Below, piece after piece: positions 42,139 to 55,396 of a DNA stretch of 64,000 bases. This DNA is from Marasmius tenuissimus (taxonomy: Eukaryota; Basidiomycota; Agaricomycetes; Agaricales; Marasmiaceae), in the NCBI GenBank assembly GCA_029532415.1, contig JAQOTA010000052.1:2294001-2358000 (forward strand), read 5' to 3'. The notes under the pieces were generated by a model. That model had not been told where the DNA came from, searched no databases, and saw nothing but the letters and a program-made list of their open reading frames with translations. Every line of letters starts with the position of its first letter. Position 1 is the stretch's first letter. A program made the position numbers and the translations under genes.

Positions 42139-45100
42139 TCAGTTGAACAATCCACTCCGCTTTGTCTTGATCGTACGCAAACGTTGCAGCAATTCCTATT
42201 ACAAACATTCCCCAGTCAGGATAGATGAAAAATGCAAGAATAGACAGATTCCTTACCTCGGCCTCCTCTTTGCTGACCGTCCCCTTCTTCGTCTCCATTT
42301 CCAGACCGCTCTCTATACTATCCAAAACGTCTCTAATCAAATCGCGATAGTTGACACCAAAGAATTGAGTGAGCTTGGCCGCTTTTTTGCGCCTCATCTG
42401 GAAATCCAAGTCTTGGTCGTCCACGTTTCGGATGGTGGCATCGTCCCGACTCAGGATAGACTCAGCCCGGTCCCTAATACGCGGGCAGTAGTGGTAGTCT
42501 AGGGTTGAGTCCATGGACATGAACGATGCTCCTGAACCCGTCACAGGTGTAGGCAGTGAACGTCGACGCTCGGACCTGAGAGAGGAAGTTAAGGACGCCC
42601 GTTTGTTGTCGGCGGGTTGTTTTCCCTTATCTGTCGAGGCATGGAAACGTTCCAACTCTTTGACGTACTCATTTTCGGCATCGTGATGAGGTTCTTGATC
42701 CAGACCGAGGTCAATGAGGTCTGCGGTATCAGGACTGTTCAGGAACTGGTGAAGTTCTGCCAGTGACGCCTTGTCGTCCTTTGGGGTCGGAATGGGCCAA
42801 AAGAAGGTAAGAGGACGGCAAGGAGCGGGAGAAGTCGATGGAGGTCGTAGTAACGAGGAATGGACGGAAGCGTGTCGAACACAGCCGGTGGCGAGAGAGC
42901 GACGTGGTTTGTGATTGTATGAAATGTGGGTGGTCGAGGACCATTCGGTTTGCAACGCAAGGAGGTGAGTGAATGGACAGGGGCATTAGGAGAGAAAAAT
43001 TGGGTACCAAGCTGCCTTTAGTAATGGGTCTTCATTGCAGGAAAGAAAATTACTCACGCGATCGAGTATGTCGTTTAGCGAGTTCAACGAGTGTTGGTAA
43101 TGAGTGTACACCAGGCTAGCTCCTCGAGCCCTCCTGGTCTGAGAAGGCCCGCTCGCGCTCGGGAACGTGTTGTAACCCTTCTTGTCATCCTTAACCTCGC
43201 CCTTAGGCAATAATTTCTCTTCGCTGTCTGCAGTCCCTGGTCTCTTCTTTGATCTGAAGCTCGTAAACGACGAATTCTTGACTGGCAAAGGTGGCAAATA
43301 GGTCTCCCCAGATAGAGAATGGAGCGGAGCCCCTGTGGCAGCTCCCGTACTAACGGTGTTGGCTGCAGAAGATAGACTCGACGGAGGAACAGATGGGGAA
43401 GTCGAATGACGAGTATGGAATAGCGTCTGAGGTGGTGCTACACCGAACACCTGGTGGAATGACGGGAATGAGTTGAATGATGTACAATGGAACAACGCCC
43501 AGACGCACCTTCTCCATTTTCTGTGCCCTTTTGACGTTGATGGCTTTCTCCTCATGGCTAAGACCGTCCCTCAACCTGTCAAGGTCATCCGACCATGATG
43601 GAAACGCTGCTGCTGAGCTACTCCTTCGACGTTTCAGCCAGGAGCTTTCGTGCTGATGATGGCGACCTTCTAACGACATTTGGGCGTCTGCAGGGGCGAG
43701 AGGTGGCAACTCAGGATCTACTAGGCCCCCAACCACAAGGTCCGGTGGTACGCGAGAGCCCAAAAAGCGGTGCAATTTAGCGAGCTTTTCCCTTCGCCGA
43801 CGTCTTTCATCTTCCGCCTGTTCCTCTGGCGACATATTGAGTCTAAGGTTCTCGAATATCGACATGTCGTCTGTGCTGATGGAGCTCGAGCGTTGATGAG
43901 ATGGAGAAGAGGTGAGGTCTTCTGAGAAGGTTGTGTCGGGTGACGATGTTTCAGGGTTCGCTCGGCTTTTACCCCGTGCTGTGGACCCGTCTGGCTCTCC
44001 TGTCAGCAGTTCTGAATGATGATAGCTAGATGAAGAAATCGAGTTTGCCTTCGGTCGGGTGCGGTGATTGAGGGAATGAACATCTTCAGAAGCATCATCA
44101 TCAACGGCAGTTGTGGTGATTATGACTTGATTCCTCCTGGATTCATCGTCTGACAGGTCAATGAACGAAGCGGCAGCGTCATCCTCATACATGCTTCCCT
44201 CGTGAGTGCTGCCAATCTCAATATTGAGCTCTGATGAGCGATGGGAGTAGAAAGAGCGGCCGTCGTCGTATTCGTCCGTGGGATTGTCGCTGAGAAAGGA
44301 GAACTGGTCGGGTGTAAGAGGGGTCGAATGTCTCCTGCCACTGGCAGAAACATATTGAGTTCCTTGCGGCGGAGGCCACACTGGAGAAGGCTTATTAGTT
44401 CTTGAGCCTGAGCGACGTCTACCGGCGCCCCCTGATGATATATTGATGTCGCTCGAAACTGAATGGGCTGCACGGTGATGCCTATGTTTGGCAAGGCTCG
44501 AACTAGGCAGATCGAGAAAACTCCTCCCTTGCGCCGCTAATGATCCTGCTGTTGGCGTTTGCCCAAATACTTGGGCGAGTTTCCTCGATTTTCTAACCAA
44601 GTCTGACCGCTGATTGGAGTTGAGGTGGTTCGTAGTAGGACCCAACGAGTCTAATGATGGCGACGACAGAGCAGAATAAGGATGTGATGCATGCCGAGAA
44701 CGGGATTGAGTGCGTAATGTCGAAAAATCTGGTTTTGGGGAGGTTGGAATAGGCGGTTTGGTCATCGTGGTGGTCGTCGCTGGCGTCGTGCTCGTCGTCG
44801 TCGTGATCGTTACGGGCAATGGAGAAGTATCGTGGGAATAATATCGAGTCGGTCCTGAATCTGAATGTTTCAAATTTCGTTGCAGGGACCCTGGCGTCGA
44901 ACGATCGTCTCCGTGCAACTCCTTGATCTGTTCAATTGTCGGTGCTGGATTGATATATGGATTCGCAGCTGCCAGGTCAAGGCTTGGAGACCTTGCCGAG
45001 CGTGAACGTGTACTTCCCAGGCTGTCGATTGAATCGCCAGAGGTCCTCGGTCTTCTTCGTCTTGGAGGAGGCGCTAGCGGCTTAATCTGGGGCATACCGG

Positions 45101-45377
45101 AGTCGAAGGAATAGATACTGGACTGGGGAGAACTACCTGCGCTGGCTGGACTGGAGGGAGACCATGGGCTCATGTTGCCTCGTACACGTTCTTCGTGCTC
45201 AAGCAAAGCGTCGAGATTCGGTGAGATTATCAGGGATTTCAGACGAGTTTCATGTCCAACTGATCCAGCTGTCCCTCTCCCAACTATCGTTCTTGCTGTT
45301 GGCGTGTGTGCTGTCATTGTCACTTCCTGTTCGACTGCTCTATATCGACCGACAATCAATCTATTCAGTACTCTCAT
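42139..45377 (-). CDS. Large disordered protein with three related short helical motifs
   Basis: Exons 45377-43509, 43450-43058, 42778-42257 and 42195-42139, giving 946 aa. The third intron is long for this locus (278 nt, 42780-43057 region), because no closer AG keeps an open frame. Most of the N-terminal 500 residues are Ser/Pro/Thr-rich. Three similar motifs occur: REKLAKLHRFLGSRVP, KRAQKMEKVFGVAPPQTLF and RKKAAKLTQFFGVNYRDLI. Between the last two is a helical SLVYTHYQHSLNSLNDILD. It ends EEAEELLQRLRTIKTKRSGLFN. No membrane segment. I do not recognise the family; the repeated K-L/M-x-x-F-G motif suggests a peptide-binding or scaffold protein. Confidence 0.78.
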
Positions 45378-46790
45378 GGTCGCAGAAACTAGTCATGATA
45401 CGCACCTGAACCCGCTGGAGAAATCAACAATCCTCCCCAACTGTCCCTCCGGGTCGAAAGGAATCAAGTCCGTCTTTTTTTGACACCTTCGTTGATATGT
45501 ACCCGACAGCTAGCCGCCCGAGGAGTCGCGTCAACTGGCAGCACGCCACACCTGCTTATAGCGCCCTGTAACAAAAATGAATCCCGCAAATTACTCCCGT
45601 CCTTGACGACAGAACCTACATACACCTGATCAACCGCCCCAATCACAGTTGTAACACCGCCTCTCACGTTGTTGTGAACGAAATAACTTCCGGGCCGATG
45701 GCCACTCAGATTCTTAGAGTTTGGGCGGTGGCGAGTTCGCGAGATGCTCGGACAACCGTATCTGGCATGATTTTCTGGTGAGCTCGAGCTGCTGTTCCTA
45801 CACCTCTCGACAGCTCACAGCTCGCAACCACCTCGGCTGTGCTCTATTTAGATGGCTTATCTGATGTTATATCTTTCTGATCTAGGTCAAATTTTCTCGC
45901 GGAATGAATACATATGCACCTGCCAGGTGCGTGATGCGATTCCAGTGTTAGCCAATTTTCTGGTTCACCCTTCTGGCCGACACGGAACTTGAAGGTCCCA
46001 AGTCGGACTGGAACAACCCAAGGACGATTAGGACCGGGACCCGTGGCAGGACCTTCCGTCCCTACCCAAAGATTGACAACTAGTCTACCATCGTACACTC
46101 CAGAGTTACACAGCCAACCGGCCGCTCGAGAGGAGTCTCCTTGTCGTTTCAAAGTCGGGTCGACCCACGTATCCCGCCGTGCATCTTGTCATCGACGTCC
46201 TCCTGGAAGTCGAGCTGAGACCTCCTGCTTTGTCCCCCTGTTACGTCTCGGTTGCCAGGGCTAACGTCACGGGAATGGCCAAACTTCCTGTCGTCGTTCA
46301 CCCTGTGAGTAGTACGAGTAGATACAGGTAGATACGCATGGAATCGACTTGCCTCGTGGATCAAGGACTCACATTTGCACACGGATACAACCTGGAAGTT
46401 TACGCTTCCCTGCAGGCCGTCATCGCCAAGGCGGGATGGAGACTGTAGTATGAACCTCATGGATGTATCTTTATGTGTGAGAGTAACAAGACATAGGTTC
46501 AACCACTCTCAACGTGTACCCGCATTTCAATTTTCCGATGCGCCGTCAAGGTTGGAACGACTGTTTACTTGGGTCTCTAACTGCGGAGATTAATCTTTAC
46601 TCCACCTAGCAATGGTCTGAGTTCTTAATGAAAAGTTGATGAAAAGGCCAGAAAGCCGCGTTAAAAGAAAATGAAAGACCATACGGATTGATCGGGCTGG
46701 CAAGGTGCCTTCGTCGTGGATAGCTTATAGGGAACTAGGAGTCCAGACAACTTGTTGGAAATGCAGGTGCGGGAACCTCATCAATCCCTC
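45378..46790. other. Intergenic, no gene seen
   Basis: Promoter of the preceding minus-strand gene plus about 1 kb of sequence with only short random frames. Confidence 0.4.
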
Positions 46791-47039
46791 TCATTCACGT
46801 CTGAACCTACCATGCCTAGCACCCTTCAAGCAAGATGACAACTCGCTTTTGAGTTGATCGCGTTGTTCATTGGAAATTGGGCGGCGGAAGGTCGACGGGT
46901 CGTCGGTGGGAACTCGGGGATTGCGTGTTATTCGGTGGGGTCCTAGCTGGGAAATGGCGCCGAGGGACTTGACGTGAACTGATAGAAACATCAGAGTAGG
47001 CCTTTTAGCCAAGATCGTGATAAGTGTCACTGCCCACAT
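46791..47039 (-). CDS. Possible small protein, doubtful
   Basis: From an ATG at 47039 the frame runs 82 codons and contains an ordered-looking stretch (ISQLGPHRITRNPRVPTDD, STFRRPISNEQRDQLKSEL). A GTAGGT donor follows ARH (about 46814), and an acceptor at about 46740 would allow a different C-terminus. The composition looks more protein-like than surrounding frames, but I recognise no family and cannot exclude chance. Confidence 0.3.
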   Translation of the reverse strand: MWAVTLITILAKRPTLMFLSVHVKSLGAISQLGPHRITRNPRVPTDDPSTFRRPISNEQRDQLKSELSSCLKGARHGRFRRE

Positions 47040-47314
47040 CAGCGCTCAGGATCTCATACAGGGGCGGAACTACACGTGACCTACCAAGCGAATCAGGACC
47101 TACAACCACCCACCACCCTGCCGACCCGTCACGAAACCGATCATTCCGATCGCGATACGTATATTTACATGGCCGTAGATTACAGCGTAAAGGTACAATG
47201 ATAATGTATCAAGATACGAAGACGAATGAACATCCAATGACTGAGAAGTGTTGCCAGAAGGTATAATATGTAATACGTGAGTAGTGGGTGCGATAATCAT
47301 ATATGATCACAAAA

Positions 47315-50300
47315 TTATGCTGTAACTCCAACGCTTTCAGAAGTTGACGACGACAGAGCTCCTTCCCTATCCTTGTCCTTATCCTTGTCCTTCGGCCCGG
47401 TCAATGACGCTCTCTTCGCAATCGATTTCAGCTTCTCCGACGCGGCAGACGGTTGCTCATCCGAGGTCGACGTCGGTGATGGTATCGTCACGCCACTCGT
47501 GTTGCTTGATTCAGGAGAGACCGATACAGTCGGCGCAGACATCTCAGAAGACTTGCGGTTAGCCAATGGCGCCCGAGGGGGTAATGCAGGTGCCGGTGAA
47601 CGGCTAACGGGGGAGATCGATGGCGGTACCGTGCCCACTATTGGCTTCGGGTGACGAGGAGGAATCGGTGGAGGTGTCCTCTTGCGTGGTGGGGTCGAAG
47701 GAGATGCATTTGTGTCGTCCAGAGCCAGAGCCGCAGCCGAGGAGGGTATCGAGTTTTCCAGGTCGCATTGGGTATCCTGTTCTTGCCCCCTTGGTTGCGC
47801 ATTTAGGGCGCCTGCTGGCATCGGGCGGTCATGAATTTCCGCCCCTTCTTCTCCCCTCTGTGAGCCTTGACCTTGTTGAGGTTTACTGAACAGTCGGTAA
47901 ACACTTTGTATCCCCGCCGACCCGCCCAACGAACTCAAAACCTTGCTCTTCGCTTCTGGTGACGACGTGGGCTCATCAGACGAACGCTGTGGCTGCTGTG
48001 ATGGTGGTGGTGATGGTGCCACATTCCCCATAGACATCACCTCTCCTCGATGACTGGCATGGATGCCTGGGATTGACATCGTCTTGGATTGAGGCTGTAC
48101 GGAATATATCGGTGGCGAGCCCTTTCCCATGCCACCATATTGACTGTTCTGTGTGGGTGCTCTTGACATAGGCACCGCCTGTGCATTAGGCTGATCTCGG
48201 TCTAGATCCGAGGTATCCATGTACCCGTGGGCCGATGACGCCGAGGCCGACGATGTCTTTCGCGCGGGAGGGGTGGCAAGTAAGTTGGGAGAGGACTCTA
48301 ACTCCCCGTGGTTGCGATTTGAAGGACCAGGTGATGGAGAATGCGAGGACGTGCGGCCTGAGCCTGCCGACAAGTGACCTTCGTCGTCCGGACTGCCATT
48401 CGAAGGTAGCTGCCTTCCCCTCCTTTCAGCGACAGCGGCTCTGACTTCCGCATAGCTCGCTCGTGCTTTCTGAGCGATTGTCGAATTCGCGCTTCCGCTG
48501 CTGCTGGCAGTCCGAGTTCTGGATAGCCCGCCGCTGATTGAATCATGATCGGCCAGGTCGTCGTTACTAGAGGATGCTGTATCTTTCCGTAGATTGCCCC
48601 AATTCACGTTGACTCCCCACTTCTTCATCGCCTCTTTGGCTGAATTGCTCAACGCTTGCTTATCGGCAGTCTTGCTCTTCAAAGCCGAAAGGAACGATGA
48701 GGGGCTAGTGGGGGTATTGGGAAGTGGGCTAGCGCTCAACGTTCGCTCTCGCAGGGGATTGGGGGAGGTCGAGGGTTCATTGGGCGTCGGTGTCGAGATA
48801 TCAAAGCCCTCAACGCGGGTTGATGCACGGCGCGACGAGGGTTCCGCGGGTAAACCTTCTCCACTATCTATCTCGTCTCGGGGCTCCTTGCCGGGCACCT
48901 CTCCGGGCATCAACTCTGCCTTCTGAGGCGCCGAGTGCGGCCTGGGTGGTACTGTCGATTCGTCAGTCTCCGTTGTCGTTCCGCGTTCTTGTTCCTCCCC
49001 GGTGCTTTCCTGCAGATCCTTGAGGCTGTTCGAATCGAGGCCCCTCATGCTGCCAAACCAGGTTTTTCTTCTGTTGTTGTAATTCGACGCAGAAGAATCT
49101 TCTGGTGAGGATGAGAGGGAGGGCGTGGAGAGAGGGACGGGTTCTGAAGCAGTGGATGCGACGGTAGGTGTCTTCGAAATAGTCGGCGGAACAAAGTCTT
49201 CACTGGTTTCCACCGTGTCACCCGTAGAGGATGGAACCACGGGAGGTTCTGACTGTGGGTCAGCTTGAACTGTCGTCTCTGTCCTTCTGGCCGCGTCTGC
49301 CCATATTCCACCACGGTGAGAGTACTCTCCACTTTCAAAGAAAGATATATCGTCCATGTTGGGAAGAACGACAGATTCTTGTATCTGTACAGGAGGGAAT
49401 TTATGTGAGTATGTATGGACAGGGAGGCCCCGAGCGTGTACTTACAATCTCTTTGATTTTGGACTCGATCGTGGACAGAATCATACCCCAAGTAATCTGT
49501 CTGTCGCTCACGATAGGCTCTACCTCCAACACAATTTTCGGCATCTGCGTGAAGGCGTACCAAATCCTATTGCTCGGCGGACGCTTGATCTTGATCAACA
49601 TATTGCCCTCTATCTCCTTCAGAATAGCTGCGAGTGCGATTTTGACGATGTATGGTCCTTTGGTGAGAGGGGTGGTGATGTTAACGGTGGCTTCGATTGT
49701 GATTCGGATTTCCCCCTTGTACTGCAGGTGCACCTCCATCGACGCATCGCCCTCCTTCGTCAATTCCTTCAGCATAGGTTTGCTGAACAGAGGCGTCCGA
49801 TTGCCCACAGAAACTTCCGTGACCACGACCGACGGCAGAAAAGCGGGCCGTTTGACCTTCGAAATCTTCTTCATGAGGCGACCAATAATGAAAGATTCGA
49901 GGTGCTGTGTGCGATAGAAGCTGAAGATTATCCGCCCGAGCAGAGCGTTGAACCAACGCATAGGAATAACATCAGGCTGTTCGTCCAACTTGGACACGAG
50001 AATGTTCATATCCGAGGGAAGGAAAACCGATTGCAGGGGCTTCAAAAGGGGGGTTTGTGGCGAGTTATCCGAGGCGTGAATCATGGCTAGGTACCAGTCC
50101 TCCATCTCGTATGGCGATCGAACGAATATATACCAAGGTGTGCTTGGTTCCAATGCCTCTTCCCTCGCCGCCGTGATTCTACCCTTCTCAGCCTCTATCC
50201 TTCTCTCTTTCTCCTGCTCTCTTTTCCTGGAGTTGAGAGTGGGATCCAGAGGAGCTGTCTTCTCCACATTGGCTGTTGCCTCTGCCTCGGTATCCCCAAG

Positions 50301-50864
50301 CTTCATCTCCTTCGAGAGACTGGGCATAGCTGTCTCCTCCTTCTGTGACTTCTTCTTCGGCTTCAAGCAGATAGCATTCCTCCTCGTATACAGTTCTCCA
50401 TCCAATAGATTCTCCGGATATATGACCACATCATGACTCCCCAGCTGAATGACCGCCTCACACTCTGTCATACCCTCGTCCTCATAGAGGTAGAGTATCT
50501 TGCCCTTGAGCACCACAAACCACGTATCCTTGGGTCGTGACCGTTTGGGATCTTTCGAACGTGCATCCAGAAACGACCGCATGAGATTGACATATCCCCC
50601 CTCTAATGTCGACTCCTCAAAGGTTCGCCGTACAATAAGCCATCCTTTCCGTGTCTTCGGAGGGTCGTTAACATCCAAAGGAATAGGAGGCTGCTTCGGT
50701 GAGTCGTCGGTACTCTCGGAGAGCGTCTCTAGTGCTTTCTTCTCTTGTAGTTCCTCAACAGGGATCGCTGTTGTCCAGGTATACCAGAAGAGGAGCCCTA
50801 TGATGGCAGCAGTAGCTGAGATTCCACCAAACACAAAGGCATAGAAGATAGCCCTCAAGGACAT
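47315..50864 (-). CDS. SMP-domain lipid-transfer protein with PH domain (Nvj2/TEX2-like)
   Basis: Exons 50864-49446 and 49384-47315, giving 1,162 aa. I chose the first in-frame ATG at 50864; open codons upstream lack an ATG. The N-terminus ([20 protein letters not shown]) is a membrane anchor. A PH-like domain spans about residues 73-262 ([45 protein letters not shown]). The SMP domain spans about 297-473 ([39 protein letters not shown]). The second exon encodes about 690 mostly disordered Ser/Pro-rich residues. Nvj2/TEX2 relatives sit in the ER at membrane contact sites and move lipids such as ceramide. The 62-nt intron falls at the end of the SMP domain. Confidence 0.9.
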
Positions 50865-51389
50865 GAGAGAGAGAGAGGAAGTTGTGGTTGTGGGGGGCGT
50901 AACGGTGGAGGGCGGACCACCGTACCACGGCGTAATGGCTCTTTCCAAAAACGAAACCGATGATGAAAAGCCACGCGAGCGGCGCTTATTGAGCGCTTAA
51001 CAACTCTCTCTTGAACGTTTGCGACCAGATTCACGATGGATCCGTGATCACTACTTGCTGCATTATATTACCCATCCTCGCTGAATTTCCGATTTGCTAG
51101 TGATCTGCACAACTGGTCTCACACAATATCGTCACTCGACTTTGGATGCTGCCTGTAAACGTGCGCCCAAACTTGCGAGCGCACGCCGCGAACAGTGCCT
51201 CAAGAACTCATTTGCTGCGACAAAGACATCAATCATGAACGTCCTCAACGCTCCGAAAACTCCTCGGCTATAACTACTTTTGATCGACAATACTTACACG
51301 GGCCCACCCACCCTCACAATAACACCGATGGACAACGCAGCCGCGAAGATTCAAGCTCACTCTCCTACCCTGGACCCATCCCGCCCGGG
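50865..51389. other. Promoter region of the SMP gene and flank
   Basis: No gene supported before the cullin relic. Confidence 0.4.
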
Positions 51390-52355
51390 AAAGCTCGTCT
51401 TCCAGAATTATGGACCTTTCTGAAATCGGGAATCGACCTCATCACAACGGGTGGTGGACTCTGCCTCAGATTATACTGCTCTCTATACCGCGGTGTACAA
51501 CTACTGCACGACCGAACGTCTAGAGGACGACCAGACACAAGCAATAGGAGTCAGAAGCAGCTAAGTACGTGTTGATAAAGATTTTCGTGAATGTACCTCG
51601 TCAGTGCTCAAGATCTCCATTGCAGAGGACAGAATGACCTGGGCGAGAGACTTCATGTGAAGGTGAGAGAACATTTTGGCCCGACCTACTTCGCAAGCCT
51701 GTACAAGGTAAGAGACGCCCACAACCACTTCACAGTCACTCTTCAGCACGCCAAAAGTTGTTGCTTGCTTGCCTCCAGAAAGCTCATTCTCTACGAGACG
51801 AAGACTTGCTACGCTACTACTCTTTTGGAGTGGCACCGGTATAGGAAAAGCGCGAAGACGATTAGCGACATTCTTCATCTCCTCAATGATCTTTGGATTC
51901 AAGGCGAGCGAAATTTGGGCCACAGCGATGTATATCCCATCTATCATGTAAGACAATGTCGAATGTCTGCAATCTACTGACATGATGACCGGTACTTCAA
52001 TGAACTAGCTTCTCCTCGGATGCTGGAAAGACGATTGTCTCGCCCCGCTTCAACCCGAGCACAAGCTCACCACCACCGCTCTTGTTGATTCGATAGAACA
52101 GCACCGCCGAGGCAAAGTAACTGACCTAATTCCCGCGAAGGATGCGCTTTCATCCCTCATTTCACTCGGAATCGACTCGCATAACCTCCAGAAAGAGTGC
52201 CTTGATCTATAAAGAGCACTTCAAAACGCCATATGTCGGGCAATATGAAGCGTACTATAAGCAAATCTCAGACAAGTTGAGTGCCGAATGCGACAACCAC
52301 GAAGAATACGATTGGAGAGTTGGAGAGCGGGTGGAAGAATATTGCTGCCAGTGAC
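51390..52355 (+). pseudogene. Cullin pseudogene (N-terminal part)
   Basis: Collinear fragments of a cullin N-terminal helical region occur in different frames: ELWTFLKSGIDLIT (51405 on), DYTALYTAVYNYCTTERLED (51469 on, ends at TAA 51562), GERLHVKVREHFG, SLRDEDLLRYYS, then after a frameshift LEWHRYRKSAKTISDILHLL. A further stretch reads HRRGKVTDLIPAKDALSSL and LDL-stop, then after another shift YKEHFKTPYVGQYEAYYK and a final weak match VEEY. At least three frameshifts and two stops break it, although two splice-like junctions survive. Cullin homology and neddylation domains are absent. It is a decayed copy of a cullin scaffold gene; which cullin I cannot say. Confidence 0.8.
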
Positions 52356-55300
52356 TATGTAAGAGCTCAGCAGGAGATGTGGGACCGCGGCATTGGGTCG
52401 CTGAGCTTAGGCTACGGATTCGGGACGTATACCAGTTGTTTTGTAGGCTTATGTAGTAGTATTGTATGTGTGCACCCATATCCCTGCGTAGTCTGCGGTG
52501 AAAGCAATGTCTTTTACTACGCCTGAGAAATACGCTTGAACAATTGAAGCAGACTTGAGTTGCACTTGCTTCTCACTGCTGTCGATGTAGCCCGAGCCTG
52601 TGAGTCGGAGGGTGCTAGCCAAGGCGAACACACCCATCATCCGTGATCAAAATGGTCCGTGCGCACTCGGGAAGTATAAAATCAAGGGCCGGACAACTTG
52701 GCACCTCATACTTACCTTGATGGCATAAGCCCCTTCACGTACTGCGGTTTGTGGGCCGTGGAAATCCTTCATAGCACGGCGACCTTGTCCATGCAGAGGG
52801 TGTCTGCGGTTTGTATGGGCTTCGGCTCATGCACCGTCTCAATATTTCCCTGTCCTGCCACGGCCACTCTGGCTAGGCGGGCTCCTTTTTTTTATGCCGG
52901 TCCGGCCTTCTAACCCTAACCCTAGAGCTACCTATTATAGTATATGTAGACCTACCCTAAACACTGCGAATAAATTTGCTTTGGCTCACACATCTGTTTG
53001 ATCTTCTTTGCGTTCACTCCAATCGATATTCAGACAACATTGAGCAAGTTCCGAGCTTCAGTACCACAGACAAGTCAAGGCCGTCGATATTCACCAACAT
53101 CAACGGCCTGTTACGTTCGTGGAAGATTGAACCAGTTTTTTTCTTCGCCACTGGATATCGTTCTGAAGTTTTGGTGGATCAACGGAGGATTGGGCTGTAG
53201 ACGTTCCTATCAGAGTTGAGTGTGAATCTGCTGTATGGTATTTGTTACTTTCATGCTCGTAGTTTTGGAACAGACACTTGCTCAATAAACACTTTAATTT
53301 TGTTCAAATAAATGTTGATTCACACTGCACGCGGCACACTCTCAAGATCCCATCGAAGCTGGATTATGTCTCGATTCCTTAGAACCAGGGTTCCTCGATG
53401 TAACCGAAGGCTAAGGAAGAATACTGCCTTCTAAAGCATGTCTGCTCACTCTTGTGCCGCATATTAGCATATTGACGACGCACCGGTCATATTCAAAGGA
53501 CCTTCCGAAGCGAGATAGAGGTTCGAGTTTCTAGTTCCGTGAATGGATGACAACGACTCGAGTACTCACGCGCATGTCTCAATCTGCTGCGAGATCTGTT
53601 TCAACTTTCGTTGACGCTCAAGAAACAGCCGACTTCGCGGTAGAATGCGATAGGCCTCGATTCTTCGCTGAGCATATCGAGACAAGGCACCTGGATGGCA
53701 CGAGGCCGATGGCTACATGTCTTCCACATTCATACTGGACGCTTTATGCGTTGTGCACGGCATCCGCGTGCTAATGTGGCGACTCTCCCTTTCAGATACG
53801 GTGTAATACTTGCCCGAAATTGAAAAGTACTGGCCTTCAGCGGTGAGATCGTTCCACTTGTGTCGCGTTTCAAGGTACACTCATAAGGCTGTTCATAGGT
53901 AACTAACGACCAGCCAGTTATTCTTCACATTCCTTTCCTGTTCGTGGAACATTCTCTGGGCAGCCTATCTATTCGGGATCTTGCCCAGGCATGGGTGCCT
54001 GTAGGTCCAATATCGATGTCATGTGAGCAGCTGTTCTCTTCCCACCTCTTGAGGTTGAAGTCGAACGAACTACTTTTCCCACTCCGATTAGCTGTCTTAC
54101 GTGCAAGTGGGAGAGCCGGCCACAGTCGTCGCCAAGTGTATGACCAAGTTGTGCTTGGGCTATCGGAATTGCCGGTATAGCGCTCGCGAAGTTAACGCCA
54201 GCGTCTCGGTAAGTCCATTCATCTCTCGAGTGCACCGAACCCACGCATCGGACTCACGGGCTTGCTCTCATTGCTGCGCCCACCAGTTGCCCCCAACGCG
54301 ATCACATCGAAGTTGGACGACTGTAACTGGGACTGCTCTTCGTTCTCATCAGAATGTCCACGGCCCTAGCAACGAGGCCGTCAGTACCGCTTCGGTCCTA
54401 TCCATCGAAAGCCCACGGGCCTACATACATTTGCGGCAACCTCTTGGTGCCCCAAACCATCAGCTCGTTCTTGGACGAATTCACAATTACGAGACTATGG
54501 AAGGTAGACCAATGCTTGAATAATTGAACCGGTAAGTATCAAGCATCCTTCAATCCTTTCGTGCTCTTCCCGTCCCGTAAAAAGTGATACATCACTGAAC
54601 CATACCTCAGACCTTTTTGTCGTGCCGTGATCATCCGTCATGGCGCGCCAGAGTCGACATATACCCTCAAATCGTTTCCGCTTCGTACGTTATTGTGGCT
54701 CTTTTGACCCCTTGAATTCGTTCATACTTAAGTTGCCACAGGGTCTTGGGGTATTACCCTAGTGACATGTAGGCTGCGCACTTTGCCACTCCAGCGAGGT
54801 GGCGGCTGGTCGGCTGATCGAGCTCAAGGCGTACTTCATCATGATGTGGGATGTAAAATGAATGTCAGGGGAGCCCGAGTAACTTGGAGCAGGACGTATT
54901 TTTACATGTATTTACATACGGGGTACCCACCCGTTGCTCGAACAGAGGGCCTCCCAGCACTCGAATCACTGTAGCTTTTAAGCACGATTTGACGTTCTGT
55001 AGTCCCCCGATATTGGAATAGAGACCCCAGATCCGTTTCATTGTTTTTTGTGCTTCTTATTGTTCGGAGTGTCGGCTGGTATGTGCGTGGGAAATGACCG
55101 TGATGACTGGACGGGAGAGCTGGAGCGACTGTTTCAAGCTTCCTCCAAACTTACACCCTTACCTTGACCTTCTGTTCTGTATTATCACTCTTGACAAAAA
55201 TCCACTCGCTTTCTGCTCGGTCGTCACTCACAGAAATCCTCCGATTTTGTTACTGTAATTCCCTCCAATTCCCTCCTAACCTTTCCCCAACCGCAACTGC

Positions 55301-55396
55301 ACCGTTCTCCATCCCAGGACTCCTTCGACCACCGGATTCCACAAAACTCCTCGTTTGGATTCCATTCTTTCCATAACAGCTTCGCCGTAAATCAAA
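52356..55396. other. 3-kb degraded interval without a supported gene
   Basis: Apart from the telomere-like repeat, the frames are short and broken. Fragments around 53.8-54.5 kb look faintly like a membrane-protein relic (LPEIEKYWPSA, LFFTFLSCSWNILWAAYLFG), but I cannot assemble a gene. The last ~250 bases, C/T-rich, are the promoter and 5' UTR of the next gene. Confidence 0.4.
52910..52924. repeat. Short interstitial telomere-like repeat
   Basis: CTAACCCTAACCCTA, two and a half copies of the complement of TTAGGG, the telomere unit of most filamentous fungi. It lies about 550 bp after the cullin relic. Confidence 0.5.

Noticed and set aside
42729..43010. Extra exon between the second and third exons of the 42.1-45.4 kb gene
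   Set aside because: All frames through it hit stops before a usable donor; keeping the 278-nt intron gives a clean in-frame join.
53790..54523. Fragments resembling a fungal DUF6533-type seven-transmembrane protein (LPEIEKYWPSA, LFFTFLSCSWNILWAAYLFG)
   Set aside because: Only short pieces match by eye, and the frames cannot be joined into a gene or a convincing relic.
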